This document shows, piece after piece, positions 15,716-25,775 of a stretch of 64,000 nt of DNA. Each line of letters begins with the position of its first letter. Positions within the stretch are counted from its first letter, which is position 1. Location of the stretch: the NCBI RefSeq assembly GCF_014192515.1, contig NZ_JACHYB010000001.1, positions 1,736,001-1,800,000 on the forward strand, given 5' to 3'. This DNA comes from Microbacter margulisiae (lineage in GTDB: Bacteria; Bacteroidota; Bacteroidia; Bacteroidales; Paludibacteraceae). The position numbers were made by a program, and so were the translations under genes. Below the pieces are notes generated by a model, which made no database searches, was not told the origin of the DNA, and saw only the letters and a list, made by a program, of their open reading frames with translations.

Positions 15716-16786
15716 TCATTCGTATACTTTGCACGGGGCTCCACGCAGCATTTCCAACCCATTCATGGCCAATGCCCACATTTCATCCTCGCCAGGATAC
15801 ACATATACCGGTGCAATAAATGAAATCTTAGACATCAGTGAATCTATGACTTGTTGACTATGGGCAATGCCGCCTGTCAACAGAATGGCATCTACTTTCC
15901 CATATAAGACAGTGGACATGGCGCCAATCTCCTTTGCAATATTGTACACTAAAGCCTCGTGTACCAGTTTTGCATATTCATCACCTGTTTCGATACGCTG
16001 TTCAACCTCACGCAAGTCACTGGTTCCCAAATGAGCAAGTAATCCCCCCTGGCTACTGATCATCTTAAGAACTTCAGGCAGTGTATAATCTTCACTGAAA
16101 CAAAGCCTGGCCACAGCTGCCGCAGGCAATGTCCCCGATCGGTTGGCCGAAAAAGGGCCATCTCCGTCAATGCCATTGTTGACATCCACTACTTTTCCAT
16201 GTCGGTGTGCACCAACAGTCACACCTCCACCCAAGTGGGCAATAACAAGGGTAAGGTCTTCGTATTTTTTCCCGATCTTCTGTGCATGTAATCTTCCGAT
16301 AGCACGTTGATTCAAAGCATGGAATAATGACTTACGTGGGAATAGCGGATGACCTGACAAACGAGCCACAGGTTGCATTTCGTCAACAACAACAGGATCG
16401 GCTATAAAAGCCCGTGCATGAGGATTGGATTCGATTAAAGCTTCAGCTAACAAGCCTCCTAGACTACAGGCGTGTTCTCCCTGGATACCTTTCGCCAGAT
16501 CATGATGAAGAAGCGGATTCATTTCATAAACACCTGCTTCAATAGGTTTTACCATGCCTCCACGTCCTACAATGGCATCAAGTTTGTTCAGATCAACTTT
16601 TTCTTCTGCCAGGATACGCAAGACAATAAGCTTCCTAAAATAAAACTGATCAATGATTCTTTTAAATGGACGTAATTCTTCAGCGCTATGGTCTACATTG
16701 CGTGAAAAAAGCAATTTTTCGTCCTCGTATAGAGCAACCTTCGTTGAGGTAGATCCCGGATTAATAGATAAAACAAAAAAAGCCAT
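15716..16786 (-). CDS. buk: Butyrate kinase
   Basis: An ASKHA-fold acyl kinase of 356 residues that converts butyryl-phosphate and ADP to butyrate and ATP, or the reverse. It shows the phosphate-binding start FVLSINPGSTSTKVALYE, the VIAHLGGGVTVGAHRHGKVV motif and the C-terminal ILLTGGIAHSQQV loop. The reading frame is open 10 codons further upstream, but the ATG at 16786, which gives MAFFVLSINPG, matches family N termini. A phosphate butyryltransferase gene, the usual partner, is absent next to it. A branched-chain acyl kinase role is also possible. Confidence 0.92.
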   Translation of the reverse strand: MAFFVLSINPGSTSTKVALYEDEKLLFSRNVDHSAEELRPFKRIIDQFYFRKLIVLRILAEEKVDLNKLDAIVGRGGMVKPIEAGVYEMNPLLHHDLAKGIQGEHACSLGGLLAEALIESNPHARAFIADPVVVDEMQPVARLSGHPLFPRKSLFHALNQRAIGRLHAQKIGKKYEDLTLVIAHLGGGVTVGAHRHGKVVDVNNGIDGDGPFSANRSGTLPAAAVARLCFSEDYTLPEVLKMISSQGGLLAHLGTSDLREVEQRIETGDEYAKLVHEALVYNIAKEIGAMSTVLYGKVDAILLTGGIAHSQQVIDSLMSKISFIAPVYVYPGEDEMWALAMNGLEMLRGAPCKVYE

Positions 16787-16864
16787 AGGAAAATATGATA
16801 TTTTGTAAGAAAACAAACATTATTTATTTCACTTCGCATCTTGTTGAAAAAGAGCGTTCAGAAA

Positions 16865-16872
16865 CAAAGATA
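16865..16872 (-). promoter_or_regulatory. -7 element of buk
   Basis: On the minus strand this reads TATCTTTG, 78 bases upstream of the buk start. It also supports the ATG at 16786. Confidence 0.5.
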
Positions 16873-17050
16873 ACATAAGTTTTCAAACAATATACCTCCT
16901 GCTTTGCTTTCTGTTTGGTGGCTGATTATATAGCAAACAAATTTCTGTGCTCTTTTAACAAATTATTGACAGGTTACTTCGTAGTTGACTTAGGATGATT
17001 CTTCATATTACAAAGCACAAACTTCAGAATGTTTCTTTCCCAATTAGCAC

Positions 17051-17084
17051 AAAAAAACCGCCATAATGTTTAGATTATGACGGT
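17051..17084 (-). terminator. Rho-independent terminator of clpC
   Basis: On the minus strand an 11-position stem (17074-17084 with 17057-17067, one mismatch, six-base loop) is followed by a run of seven T. It lies 26 bases after the clpC stop codon. Confidence 0.87.
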
Positions 17085-17109
17085 CTAATATTCAAAATGC
17101 TATTTGTTT

Positions 17110-19626
17110 TTACTTGACTGTGGAAGTTGTTGGATTCTCAATCGTCGAATCCAGCTTTTGCTCTTCTTTGTTTAGTTGCATAGTTACCACTGAATCTGGC
17201 AATAATTGCGTCCGCATGATCAAATCCACCATTTCATCTTCAACATACTTTTGAATAGCCCTTTTCAATGGACGAGCACCAAATTGTACATCATAGCCCT
17301 TGTCAGCAACAAATGCTTTTGCTTCATCTGTTAATTGCAAATGATATCCCAAGTTTTTGACGCGCTGATATAATCCTTCCAGTTCCAAGTCAATAATCTT
17401 CATAATCGAATCTTTACTCAATTGGTTGAACATGATTACATCATCAACGCGATTCAGAAATTCAGGAGAGAACGTTCTTGTCAGTGCTTTCTGAATAACA
17501 TTTCTGGAACGTTCGGAGTCAGATAGTTCATTGCTCTCCATAACAAAACCAATACCTTTACCAAATTCCTTTAACTGGCGGGTACCGGCATTAGAGGTCA
17601 TGATAATAATAGTATTTTTAAAATCGATACGGCGTCCCAGTCCATCAGTTAGGTGACCTTCATCAAAAACCTGCAAAAGAATATTGAAAATATCAGGATG
17701 TGCCTTTTCAATCTCATCCAACAGCACAATGGAATAAGGCTTACGACGTACCTTTTCAGTCAACTGGCCTCCTTCTTCATATCCAACATATCCCGGAGGC
17801 GCTCCAATCAACCTTGATACTGTATATTTATCCATGTATTCACTCATATCTACACGAATTACCGCATCTTGGGTGCCAAACATAAATTCAGCTAATGATT
17901 TTGCTAAATGTGTTTTACCGACTCCGGTAGGGCCCAAAAATATAAATGTTCCAATAGGCTTATTCGGATTTTTCAAACCGACACGGTTTCGTTGGATTGC
18001 TTTTACCACTTTCTCAACTGCCTCTCCCTGCCCGATTACTCGTTTTGTAATACTGGTCTGCATGCTGATCAGTCTTTCGTTCTCAACCTGTGCAATCCGA
18101 TGTACCGGGATTCCGGTCATCATTGCAACGGTCTCTGCCACTTTGTCAGCATCTACAATTTCTCGTTGTTCTTTGGTCTCTTCTTCCCACCGCAATTTTG
18201 CTTCTTCAAGACGTGCATAACATTTCTTTTCAGCATCCCGAAATTCGGCAGCCATCTCATAACTTTGTTGTTCGACTGCTTTTTGTTTGTTTTGCTTTGC
18301 TTCCAATAGTTCCTTTTCGAGATTTTCGATCTCTTTGGGAACTATAACATTAGCGATATGTACCCTCGCTCCGGCTTCATCCATTGCATCAATGGCCTTA
18401 TCGGGAAACGCACGATCGGTAATATAGCGTTCCGCGAGTTTAACACAGGCGGCAATGGCCTCGGGAGTATATGTAACACGGTGATGATCTTCATACCGGT
18501 TTTTGATATTTTCCAGAATTTCTAATGTTTCGTCTACTGAAGTCGGTTCAACCACAATCTTTTGAAAACGACGTTCCAATGCGCCATCTTTTTCAACACT
18601 TTGCCTGTATTCATCCAACGTGGTGGCTCCAATGCACTGAATTTCGCCACGGGAAAGTGCTGGCTTTAAAATGTTAGCTGCATCTAACGATCCGGCAGCT
18701 CCTCCGGCTCCAACAATTGTATGAACTTCATCAATGAATAAAATCACTTGGGGATTTTTCTTCAACTCATTCAGAATTGCAATTAGGCGTTCCTCAAATT
18801 GTCCGCGATATTTTGTGCCTGCAACGATAGAAGCCATATCAAGAGCAACAATACGTTTATCGTAAAGACTCCGCGGTACCTTCCTTTGCACAATGCGCAA
18901 AGCGAGACCTTCGACAATGGCTGATTTTCCCACACCCGGATCGCCGATGAGCACCGGATTATTTTTCTTTCGGCGACTTAGAATCTGTGCTACCCGTTCA
19001 ATTTCCTGTTGACGGCCAACAACATTATCTAAAGATCCTTCTTCGGCTGCCTTGGTTAAATCTGTCCCAAAATTGTTCAGTACCGGGGTGTCCGACGCAG
19101 GTTTGGTTGCGGTGGATTTTGAAGAACCCTTGGAAGAAGCAGATTTCAATGCTTCTTCGTCATCTTCCTCATTCTGAAAATCTGCACCCATTGTTATATC
19201 CTTTTTTTCTTCAAGATAAAGGCGTACCACATCATAGTTCACGTCTTCGCTGTTCAGTAACTGAGCAGGAAGATTATCTTTTTCTTTTAGTATTGCCAAT
19301 AGCAAGTGTTCCGTATCAGCAACTTCAACATTAAGTGAGCGTGCTTCTAAATAGAGAATTTTCAAAATACGTTCTGTCTCCCGGGGGACAGTTAAATCTT
19401 TTGTAATAACATGATTATCGGAACGTACCTGATCTTCAATATGTCGTTTCAATGATGTTAAATCAGCGTTTAAAGAATGTAGAAGCTCAATGGCTTTTCC
19501 ATCCCCTTCGCGTAAAAGCCCAAGCATAAGATGTTCAGGACCAATAAAATTGTTCCCCAAACGTTCGGCTTCTTCGCGACTATAGCTCAACACGTCTCGC
19601 AATTTTTCTGAAAAGCGATTTTCCAT
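17110..19626 (-). CDS. clpC: ATP-dependent Clp protease ATP-binding subunit ClpC
   Basis: An 838-residue Hsp100 unfoldase that feeds substrates to ClpP. The N domain (1-140) has two Clp_N repeats. The first AAA module has Walker A GDPGVGKS at 228-235. The M-domain region contains a UVR-type coiled coil ([19 protein letters not shown]). The second AAA module has [20 protein letters not shown] and a C-terminal D2-small domain. The UVR segment separates ClpC from ClpB and ClpA. The frame extends 12 codons further upstream, but the ATG at 19626 has an AAAGGAA ribosome-binding site and gives the family start MENRFSEKL. Confidence 0.95.
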   Translation of the reverse strand: MENRFSEKLRDVLSYSREEAERLGNNFIGPEHLMLGLLREGDGKAIELLHSLNADLTSLKRHIEDQVRSDNHVITKDLTVPRETERILKILYLEARSLNVEVADTEHLLLAILKEKDNLPAQLLNSEDVNYDVVRLYLEEKKDITMGADFQNEEDDEEALKSASSKGSSKSTATKPASDTPVLNNFGTDLTKAAEEGSLDNVVGRQQEIERVAQILSRRKKNNPVLIGDPGVGKSAIVEGLALRIVQRKVPRSLYDKRIVALDMASIVAGTKYRGQFEERLIAILNELKKNPQVILFIDEVHTIVGAGGAAGSLDAANILKPALSRGEIQCIGATTLDEYRQSVEKDGALERRFQKIVVEPTSVDETLEILENIKNRYEDHHRVTYTPEAIAACVKLAERYITDRAFPDKAIDAMDEAGARVHIANVIVPKEIENLEKELLEAKQNKQKAVEQQSYEMAAEFRDAEKKCYARLEEAKLRWEEETKEQREIVDADKVAETVAMMTGIPVHRIAQVENERLISMQTSITKRVIGQGEAVEKVVKAIQRNRVGLKNPNKPIGTFIFLGPTGVGKTHLAKSLAEFMFGTQDAVIRVDMSEYMDKYTVSRLIGAPPGYVGYEEGGQLTEKVRRKPYSIVLLDEIEKAHPDIFNILLQVFDEGHLTDGLGRRIDFKNTIIIMTSNAGTRQLKEFGKGIGFVMESNELSDSERSRNVIQKALTRTFSPEFLNRVDDVIMFNQLSKDSIMKIIDLELEGLYQRVKNLGYHLQLTDEAKAFVADKGYDVQFGARPLKRAIQKYVEDEMVDLIMRTQLLPDSVVTMQLNKEEQKLDSTIENPTTSTVK

Positions 19627-19839
19627 TATAAGTTCCTTTCTTAATTCAATACAAAAATACATGATAGTTTTTCGTTCAACCTTTAGTTATGTCTATTTAA
19701 CACTTAAATAAGATCTCAGGTTTCATTGTCCGTATTGCATAGCTTATACAACAACTACTTAGCTTTTATCAAACCGCGTGCCACGCTTATAATCCATGCT
19801 AAAATGGCAGAAAGCCTTTTTCATCCAAAAAAAGAGCAT

Positions 19840-19847
19840 TACTTTTG
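19840..19847 (+). promoter_or_regulatory. -7 element of the DUF5715 gene
   Basis: TACTTTTG lies 21 bases upstream of the ATG at 19869. The implied leader is only about a dozen bases. Confidence 0.45.
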
Positions 19848-19868
19848 CAAATATAGAATGAACAAAAT

Positions 19869-20609
19869 ATGACAAAACGCATCACACACTTACGCCTTCT
19901 TTTTTTATTTGCCATCTCTCTGATTGTTGTTATCGTTTCTGTTCATTTTCTCCGGCCATTGTTTAAGCCCTCCATGTTTCGGGTACATACGTGCAAATGT
20001 GATTTTTGTAAAGATGCAGCCATACCGATTGACTCGACAGATAGGTTAGATGATCTGAATGACGTTCAGTTGGAACATGCAAAAATTGGAGGATTAAAAC
20101 ATCCGTTTGAAACCGACAGTGCTTTTCAGTCTGCTATCGACTCTTTAACTTCAAATAATATACTGATTTATGTTCAGGATTGCCGTTATTTCAAAGTTGA
20201 TGTTTTGCACCATTCACATCCCTATTTAGTCCCCGAAGCCGTGAATCTTTTAAGAGACATTGGTATGGAATTTCAAAAACGATTGAAGGAAAAACATCTT
20301 AAGGCATATCGGTTTATGATTACATCTATGCTTCGTACCGACGAAAGCCAGGACCAGCTTAAACGGTATAATCGTAATGCAACCAATGAATCAGCTCATT
20401 GTTATGGTACTACCTTTGACATCACCTACAAACAGTTCTTTGATGGTGATAATCCAATTTTTTCAGCTAAAGTGCGTGGCATTTTTACTCAAACTCTTCA
20501 GGCTATGCGTGCTCAATGCCGTTTTCTAATTAAACGGGAGATACATCAAAGTTGCTATCATATGACTGTGGTCGTATGCAAGCCAAATCTTCCGGTAAAA
20601 AGAAAGTAA
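19869..20609 (+). CDS. DUF5715 family protein, predicted LAS-type peptidoglycan metallopeptidase
   Basis: A 246-residue protein with an N-terminal signal anchor (residues 9-29). The C-terminal half has the residue pattern of VanY/LAS metallopeptidases: Arg156 in MLRTDESQ, His177 in SAHCYGTTFD, Asp184, and His231 in CYHMTVVV. The likely metal ligands are His177, Asp184 and His231, with Glu224 as a candidate base. Such proteins trim stem peptides of peptidoglycan in the periplasm. A cysteine cluster (Cys42, 44, 47) follows the anchor and is unusual. The function is inferred from the motif. Confidence 0.65.
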   Translation: MTKRITHLRLLFLFAISLIVVIVSVHFLRPLFKPSMFRVHTCKCDFCKDAAIPIDSTDRLDDLNDVQLEHAKIGGLKHPFETDSAFQSAIDSLTSNNILIYVQDCRYFKVDVLHHSHPYLVPEAVNLLRDIGMEFQKRLKEKHLKAYRFMITSMLRTDESQDQLKRYNRNATNESAHCYGTTFDITYKQFFDGDNPIFSAKVRGIFTQTLQAMRAQCRFLIKREIHQSCYHMTVVVCKPNLPVKRK

Positions 20610-20836
20610 AATAATCCGGGCTTTTCTTATTTTTTGACCGTTATTTGTGTAATTTCGAGAATATAGAAAATTCTGCTTTGTGCTGTTTGAGATGTGTAAA
20701 ATCTCTCCCATAATCTCAGAATTATAGTGTTTCCTTTAGCATAAATTCTGAGAGACGAAGACTGTGTTCATAGTTGCTTTTTTGCAATCTCATGAAAGCA
20801 TGGTTCAGTAAAAAGGAATTAAATGACAGCGGTAGA

Positions 20837-20868
20837 TTTGACTTTGAAATCCGCAAACCATATATTTG
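20837..20868 (+). promoter_or_regulatory. Two-part promoter of the methyltransferase gene
   Basis: TTTG (20837-20840), then exactly 20 bases, then TATATTTG (20861-20868). Both elements and the spacing match the Bacteroidota primary-sigma consensus, and the ATG follows 26 bases later. Confidence 0.75.
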
Positions 20869-20894
20869 CATAATAACAATAACAATCGATATAT

Positions 20895-21512
20895 ATGAAT
20901 ACATTTAATCAGGCAGCATCTACATGGGATAACCGACCTGTCCATTGGGAACGTTCTCAGGCTATTGCAAATTTATTAAAGCAACATATTGCTTTGCATC
21001 CAGATATGGTCGCACTTGAATTTGGCGCTGGTACCGGAATCTTGAGTTTTTTGTTAAAGGATAATTTGAAAAAGATAATCCTTATGGATAATACACCTGA
21101 GATGTTGCAGGTAATCAACGAAAAAATAGAAGAAACAGGGGTGCAAAATTTTGCAACACTATTATGTGATTTGGAGGCATCACCTTACAATGGTGAATCT
21201 GTTGATCTGATTTTTACACAAATGGCTATGCATCATGTGAAAGATATACCATTAGTGTTACAGCGTTTTTATGGCATGCTTCATTCTAAAGGCTACATTG
21301 TTATTGCCGATTTGTATCCTGAAGATGGATCTTTTCACGCAGGTGGCATCCCTGCTTTTCACAATGGGATTGATACAGAACAGCTTTGCCAGCAAGTACA
21401 ACAAGCCCAATTTAAAAACTGTCAGCACGAATGGTGTTTTACAGTAAAAAGATTACTGGACAATGGATCTGTCAAAGAATTCCCTATTTTCCTCTTGATT
21501 GCCCAAAAATGA
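20895..21512 (+). CDS. Class I SAM-dependent methyltransferase
   Basis: A 205-residue Rossmann-fold methyltransferase. Motif I is VALEFGAGTGILSFLL (about 48-63), the acidic end of strand 2 is ILMDNTPEMLQ, motif II is LLCDLEASPY, and motif IV is VDLIFTQMAMHHV. The layout matches UbiE/YrrT-type small-molecule methyltransferases. The substrate is unknown. The gene is monocistronic, with its own strong promoter, and lies between a peptidoglycan-type protein and purM. Confidence 0.82.
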   Translation: MNTFNQAASTWDNRPVHWERSQAIANLLKQHIALHPDMVALEFGAGTGILSFLLKDNLKKIILMDNTPEMLQVINEKIEETGVQNFATLLCDLEASPYNGESVDLIFTQMAMHHVKDIPLVLQRFYGMLHSKGYIVIADLYPEDGSFHAGGIPAFHNGIDTEQLCQQVQQAQFKNCQHEWCFTVKRLLDNGSVKEFPIFLLIAQK

Positions 21513-21658
21513 TATGCGGACCAATACTCATTAACATTAAAGCTAAATAGCTGCTTGGTAAGATGTTCATCCTGTTTATGTATTAGGAGTGAATAATCTA
21601 TATTACAGGAGTTTGTATTAAAAAGATATCTATGCTCGTTTAATGACCAGAAAAAGAG

Positions 21659-21666
21659 TATCTTTG
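21659..21666 (+). promoter_or_regulatory. -7 element of purM
   Basis: TATCTTTG lies 36 bases upstream of the ATG at 21703. An upstream in-frame ATG at 21643 would precede this promoter, so the element supports the downstream start. Confidence 0.6.
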
Positions 21667-21702
21667 AACTCAGGTTTGTTTATTCTCTTAACAACTCATA
21701 AT

Positions 21703-22878
21703 ATGAGCGATAAATACAATTTACGTGGTGCTTCGGCAACCAAAGAAGAAGTACACAAAGCCATCAGGCATTTGGATAAAGGTATTTTCCCTAAGGCATT
21801 TTGCAAAATCATTCCCGATATCTTGGGTGGTGATTCAAACTACTGTAATATTATGCATGCAGATGGTGCAGGCACAAAGTCCTCACTGGCATATCTTTAT
21901 TGGCGTGAGACAGGAGATATCTCAGTTTGGAAGGGTATTGCTCAGGATGCATTGATAATGAACATTGACGACTTGTTGTGTGTTGGTGCTACAGATAATA
22001 TTTTGGTGTCGTCAACTATTGGCCGCAATAAGCAATTGATCCCGGGGGAAGTTATCGGAGAAATTATTAACGGGACTGAATCTTATCTGGAATCTTTGAG
22101 AAAGCTTGGAATCAATGCATATCTGACAGGAGGAGAAACAGCCGATGTAGGCGACTTAGTACGTACAATTATTGTTGATAGTACGGTTGTAGCACGTATG
22201 CGGCGGGATGAAGTTGTGTCAAATCATCGCATTCAGGACGGAGATGTAGTGGTCGGTTTATCATCCAGTGGGAAAGCATCTTATGAGGATGGCTATAACA
22301 GTGGCATGGGAAGTAATGGACTGACCTCCGCACGCCATGATTTATTTGCCTATTATCTTGCTGAAAAATATCCGGAAAGTTACGATAATACTATTCCTAC
22401 AGGATTAGCCTATACCGGCTCAAAAAAATTAACCGACAGTATTGCTGATCTAGGACTTGATGCCGGAAAATTGGTGCTTTCGCCAACAAGAACTTATGCT
22501 CCTATCATTCGTGATATTTTGAAAAAATACCGTTCTCATATCCATGGGATGATTCATTGTTCGGGAGGAGGGCAAACTAAGGTGCTCCACTTTATCGATA
22601 ATCTGCATGTTATCAAAGACCATCTGTTTCCGTTGCCACCTTTATTTGAAATGATTCAGTCTGAATCGAAAAGCGAATGGAAAGAGATGTTTCAGGTTTT
22701 CAATATGGGGCATCGGATGGAACTATATGTTTCTCCTGAGTGGGCAGAAGAAATTATCATTATTTCTGAAAAATATAATGTAGATGCACAAATTATTGGT
22801 CGAGTAAAAGCCTCTGATCATGCGCATGTAACCATACGAAGTGATAAAGGTGTTTTTGAATACACCAAGAAACAATAA
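21703..22878 (+). CDS. purM: Phosphoribosylformylglycinamidine cyclo-ligase (AIR synthetase)
   Basis: Closes the imidazole ring of AIR from FGAM and ATP in purine synthesis. The 391-residue protein has the PurM-type N-terminal ATP-binding half, with MHADGAGTKSSLAYLYW, the IAQDALIMNIDDLLCVGA segment and ITGGETADV-like AYLTGGETADVGD. The C-terminal half has HGMIHCSGGGQTKVLHF and QVFNMGHRMEL. It is longer than E. coli PurM (about 345), as usual for the Bacteroidota form. The start was chosen from the promoter position and the family start MSDKYNLRGA. Confidence 0.93.
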   Translation: MSDKYNLRGASATKEEVHKAIRHLDKGIFPKAFCKIIPDILGGDSNYCNIMHADGAGTKSSLAYLYWRETGDISVWKGIAQDALIMNIDDLLCVGATDNILVSSTIGRNKQLIPGEVIGEIINGTESYLESLRKLGINAYLTGGETADVGDLVRTIIVDSTVVARMRRDEVVSNHRIQDGDVVVGLSSSGKASYEDGYNSGMGSNGLTSARHDLFAYYLAEKYPESYDNTIPTGLAYTGSKKLTDSIADLGLDAGKLVLSPTRTYAPIIRDILKKYRSHIHGMIHCSGGGQTKVLHFIDNLHVIKDHLFPLPPLFEMIQSESKSEWKEMFQVFNMGHRMELYVSPEWAEEIIIISEKYNVDAQIIGRVKASDHAHVTIRSDKGVFEYTKKQ

Positions 22879-22943
22879 ACATTCTGTCTGAACAGTTTTG
22901 TTCATTATACAGTGTAATCGGAATGTGATTTTGATCTTGCCAT

Positions 22944-23858
22944 ATGGAATCAATGAACGTGACCATTCTGGGCTGCAATTCTGCACTACCCGTAATTGAT
23001 CGATTTCAAACCTCTCAAATCGTTCATTTTAGAGAAAAAATGTTCATGATTGATTGCGGCGAAGGAGCGCAAATCAGAATGAGGCAATTAAAGCTTAAAG
23101 CTACCCGGCTAAATCATATCTTTATTTCGCATTTACATGGTGATCACGTATTTGGATTGATTGGGCTCATTTCTTCGCTTGGGATGACAGGAAGAACAGC
23201 AGATTTGGTGATCCATGCGCATCCTGATTTGGAAAAACTACTTCAACCGCAAATAGATTATTACTGTACCGACATGAATTATAAGGTTGTTTTTGAATCA
23301 TTTGATCCGAGAAAACATGCTTTAATTTATGAAGATCGATCATTGCGGGTCACTTCAATTCCATTGAAACACCGAGTTCCAACGTCGGGTTTTTTGTTTG
23401 AGGAAAAAGAAAAACCAAACCATATTATACGGGAAATGATCGACTTATATCACATTCCACTTAGAGAAATTCCCCATATACAACATGGAGCAGATTTTAT
23501 AACAGAAGATGGAATTGTGATCCCGAACACACAGCTAACGCGAACATCCCTTCCACCTAAAAAATATGCATATTGTTCTGATACAGCGTACAGCAAACGT
23601 ATTACTCCATGGATTGAAGGAGCGGATGTGCTTTATCATGAAGCTACTTTTTTGCATGCTGATATTTTACGAGCTAAAACTACGGGACATTCATCCGCTT
23701 TTCAGGCTGCTGAAATTGCACGTGATGCACATGTAAGACAATTGATTATCGGACATTACTCTGCTCGTTATGCTCAGATTGAAGACCTTTTGCAAGAAGC
23801 AAAGTCTATTTTTCCTAATACTCAGTTAGCCTATGACGGGCTAAATATACAAATATGA
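22944..23858 (+). CDS. rnz: Ribonuclease Z
   Basis: Metallo-beta-lactamase-fold endonuclease that trims the 3' end of tRNA precursors. The 304-residue protein has the zinc motif HLHGDH at His63-His68, the GCNSALP N-terminal strand typical of RNase Z, the GFLFEEKEKP exosite region, and later ligands in YCSDTAYS, LYHEATFLH and TTGHSSA. The next gene (rlmB) starts within its stop codon (ATGA overlap), so the two are cotranslated. A second ATG three codons in (22953) is an equally good start. Confidence 0.95.
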   Translation: MESMNVTILGCNSALPVIDRFQTSQIVHFREKMFMIDCGEGAQIRMRQLKLKATRLNHIFISHLHGDHVFGLIGLISSLGMTGRTADLVIHAHPDLEKLLQPQIDYYCTDMNYKVVFESFDPRKHALIYEDRSLRVTSIPLKHRVPTSGFLFEEKEKPNHIIREMIDLYHIPLREIPHIQHGADFITEDGIVIPNTQLTRTSLPPKKYAYCSDTAYSKRITPWIEGADVLYHEATFLHADILRAKTTGHSSAFQAAEIARDAHVRQLIIGHYSARYAQIEDLLQEAKSIFPNTQLAYDGLNIQI

Positions 23859-24706
23859 ATAAAAAAGAAGCCAATATGAATCAAAATCCTTTACAAAGGA
23901 AACACAATCCGTTAATCCATCAAAAAAAAGGAGATACGCGTTTTTATCCTCCACAACCCTCTCAAAAAGATATGATTTTTGGAATTCGTGCTGTACTCGA
24001 AGCTATCGAAGCAGGCAAGGATATAGACAAAATTCTGATCAGAAAAGAGCTGCAGGGAGAGCTTGCTAATGAGCTTTTTACTGCTTTGTCAGGAAAAAAC
24101 ATTCCAATTCAGCGGGTTCCGATTGAAAAACTCAATCATTTAACTCAAAAAAACCATCAAGGGGTGATTGCTTTCACTGCTTCAATTGAATACCAACATA
24201 TTAACGATATCATCCCTACACTTTATGAACAAGGGAAAAATCCATTTATCGTAGTTTTGGATGGCATTACAGATGTTCGAAATTTTGGTGCAATAGTTCG
24301 TACATGTGAATGTGCCGGAGTGCATGCAATCGTTGTTCCTACAAGAGGGAGTGCAGCTGCAAATGGAGACGCTGTCAAAACATCTGCTGGCGCATTGCAT
24401 CACCTTCCTATCTGTAGGGAAAATCAATTGACAGACATCATCCAATATCTAAAAAATTCAGGTCTGAGAATTATAGGAGCTACTGAAAAAGCTCACAAAT
24501 CTTACAATCAAGTTGATTATAATGATCCGGTTGTTTTTGTAATGGGAGCTGAAGATACCGGTATTTCGGCGGAAATAGCCAAGATGTGTGATGAGACGGT
24601 AGCTATTCCTATTCTTGGTAATATCGGATCGCTAAATGTATCTGTAGCAGCAGGCATTTTACTTTATGAAGCTGTCAGGCAACGGCAACCCGTTATGAGG
24701 CAATAA
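23855..24706 (+). CDS. rlmB: 23S rRNA 2'-O-ribose methyltransferase, RlmB type (TrmH/SpoU family)
   Basis: A 283-residue SPOUT methyltransferase. After a basic, proline-rich N-terminal tail comes the substrate-binding domain (MIFGIRAVLEAIEAGKDIDK). The knotted catalytic domain follows: VVLDGITDVRNFGAIVRTCECAG (motif 1), FVMGAEDTGIS (motif 2) and IPILGNIGSLNVSVAAGILL (motif 3). RlmB modifies G2251 of 23S rRNA; the order of domains fits RlmB better than TrmH. The 40-residue N-terminal extension is typical of Bacteroidota members. It overlaps rnz by 4 bases. Confidence 0.88.
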   Translation: MNKKEANMNQNPLQRKHNPLIHQKKGDTRFYPPQPSQKDMIFGIRAVLEAIEAGKDIDKILIRKELQGELANELFTALSGKNIPIQRVPIEKLNHLTQKNHQGVIAFTASIEYQHINDIIPTLYEQGKNPFIVVLDGITDVRNFGAIVRTCECAGVHAIVVPTRGSAAANGDAVKTSAGALHHLPICRENQLTDIIQYLKNSGLRIIGATEKAHKSYNQVDYNDPVVFVMGAEDTGISAEIAKMCDETVAIPILGNIGSLNVSVAAGILLYEAVRQRQPVMRQ

Positions 24707-24715
24707 AGAAAATTA

Positions 24716-25345
24716 TTATACCGTTGCCAAAGAAGGATGTTGATGATCTTTCTTTACCAATATGCCGCGCATGAAGGCATTGATAATAAACCGTTTATTA
24801 TACTTCATGCGTTCGCTCATCTTATCGCTGACATATGGAGCTTCAATCCCTCTTAAAGCATAGTGAAAGATTTGAGCCGATAATTCAGTATTGTGTAAGT
24901 TGAAATACCCCGTTTGCTTTCCTTCTTCAAAAATCTGTTGCAACAATTGTATGTCCTTTACGTCAAAACGACGCCGTACGCGTTCTACTTCCTGAATATT
25001 ACGGAAAAAATCTGCTTTAAGCGACCCATTTCGTGTAATTGACTCTTTAACAGCATCCAAACGGGTAAAAATGTATTCTGCTAGCTTTTGATCGGCAGGT
25101 AAATCGCGCAATACAACTTCCTGTAATTTTTCGTCTAATAAGCTTAATTCATGTTCAATGACAGCAGAGTAAATCTCATCTTTACTCTGAAAATAAGAAT
25201 AAAGCGTACGACGTCCTTTGCTGGAAGCATTGGCAATATCATTCATCGTAGTATTATCTTTCCCCCATTTCGCGAATAACATACGTGCTACATCCACAAG
25301 CATTTCTCGCGTTTTTTGTCCTGTAATTGAAGCTAATGAGGCCAT
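24716..25345 (-). CDS. TetR/AcrR-family transcriptional regulator
   Basis: A 209-residue regulator. The N-terminal helix-turn-helix (about 10-57) reads ILVDVARMLFAKWGKDNTTM, then IANASSKGRRTLYSYFQSKDEIY, a standard TetR domain. The C-terminal all-helical ligand domain is not diagnostic. It ends 9 bases from the convergent rlmB and is transcribed away from the kdu genes, so its target is not evident from position. A promoter element lies just upstream. Confidence 0.88.
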   Translation of the reverse strand: MASLASITGQKTREMLVDVARMLFAKWGKDNTTMNDIANASSKGRRTLYSYFQSKDEIYSAVIEHELSLLDEKLQEVVLRDLPADQKLAEYIFTRLDAVKESITRNGSLKADFFRNIQEVERVRRRFDVKDIQLLQQIFEEGKQTGYFNLHNTELSAQIFHYALRGIEAPYVSDKMSERMKYNKRFIINAFMRGILVKKDHQHPSLATV

Positions 25346-25370
25346 AAGTAATAAGATTATAAACGTTGCA

Positions 25371-25378
25371 CAAATATA
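25371..25378 (-). promoter_or_regulatory. -7 element of the tetR-type gene
   Basis: On the minus strand this reads TATATTTG, 25 bases upstream of the ATG at 25345. Confidence 0.5.
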
Positions 25379-25775
25379 CTTATTTCGTGCAATTCTTATT
25401 CATGAAAAAATATTATTTATATTAAATATGCAAAAATTCAAATATAAACTAGATACATCTCATGCAATTACCTATAAAATCGTAAATCGTAAGTTAATAA
25501 GCACAACTTAGAGCAATGCAAGCTGAAAAAGCATATAGCAAAGCATAAAAATGAGAGAGTTATTTAAACTATATTTAAAAGAATCTCTTTCACATGAAGA
25601 TTTTCAAAAGATTCAGTCTATCTTTGCATTGGATAACCAATTATCATCAGTATGGTTACACCTCAAAACAAAAAACATCTACAGCACTAAATTTCAAACT
25701 CTTGAGTTCTATTTTACATTCGTCCAAAGGCAAACTACTTCCAGGATGGGATAGAACCCTCAATTTATTTTAGCA
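25379..25775. other. Spacer upstream of kduI
   Basis: About 400 bases. A 67-residue plus-strand ORF at 25551-25754 opens MRELFKLYLKESLSHEDFQK, which faintly resembles the N-terminal helix of FecR-type anti-sigma proteins, but it stops early. It could be a gene remnant. A TATCTTTG element at 25619-25626 inside this ORF points at kduI and argues for a long leader instead. Neither reading is secure. Confidence 0.3.

Larger units (their letters stand above)
16787..17109. other. Spacer between buk and clpC
   Basis: It holds the buk promoter element at 16865-16872 (minus strand) and the clpC terminator at 17051-17084. Nothing else was recognised. Confidence 0.5.
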
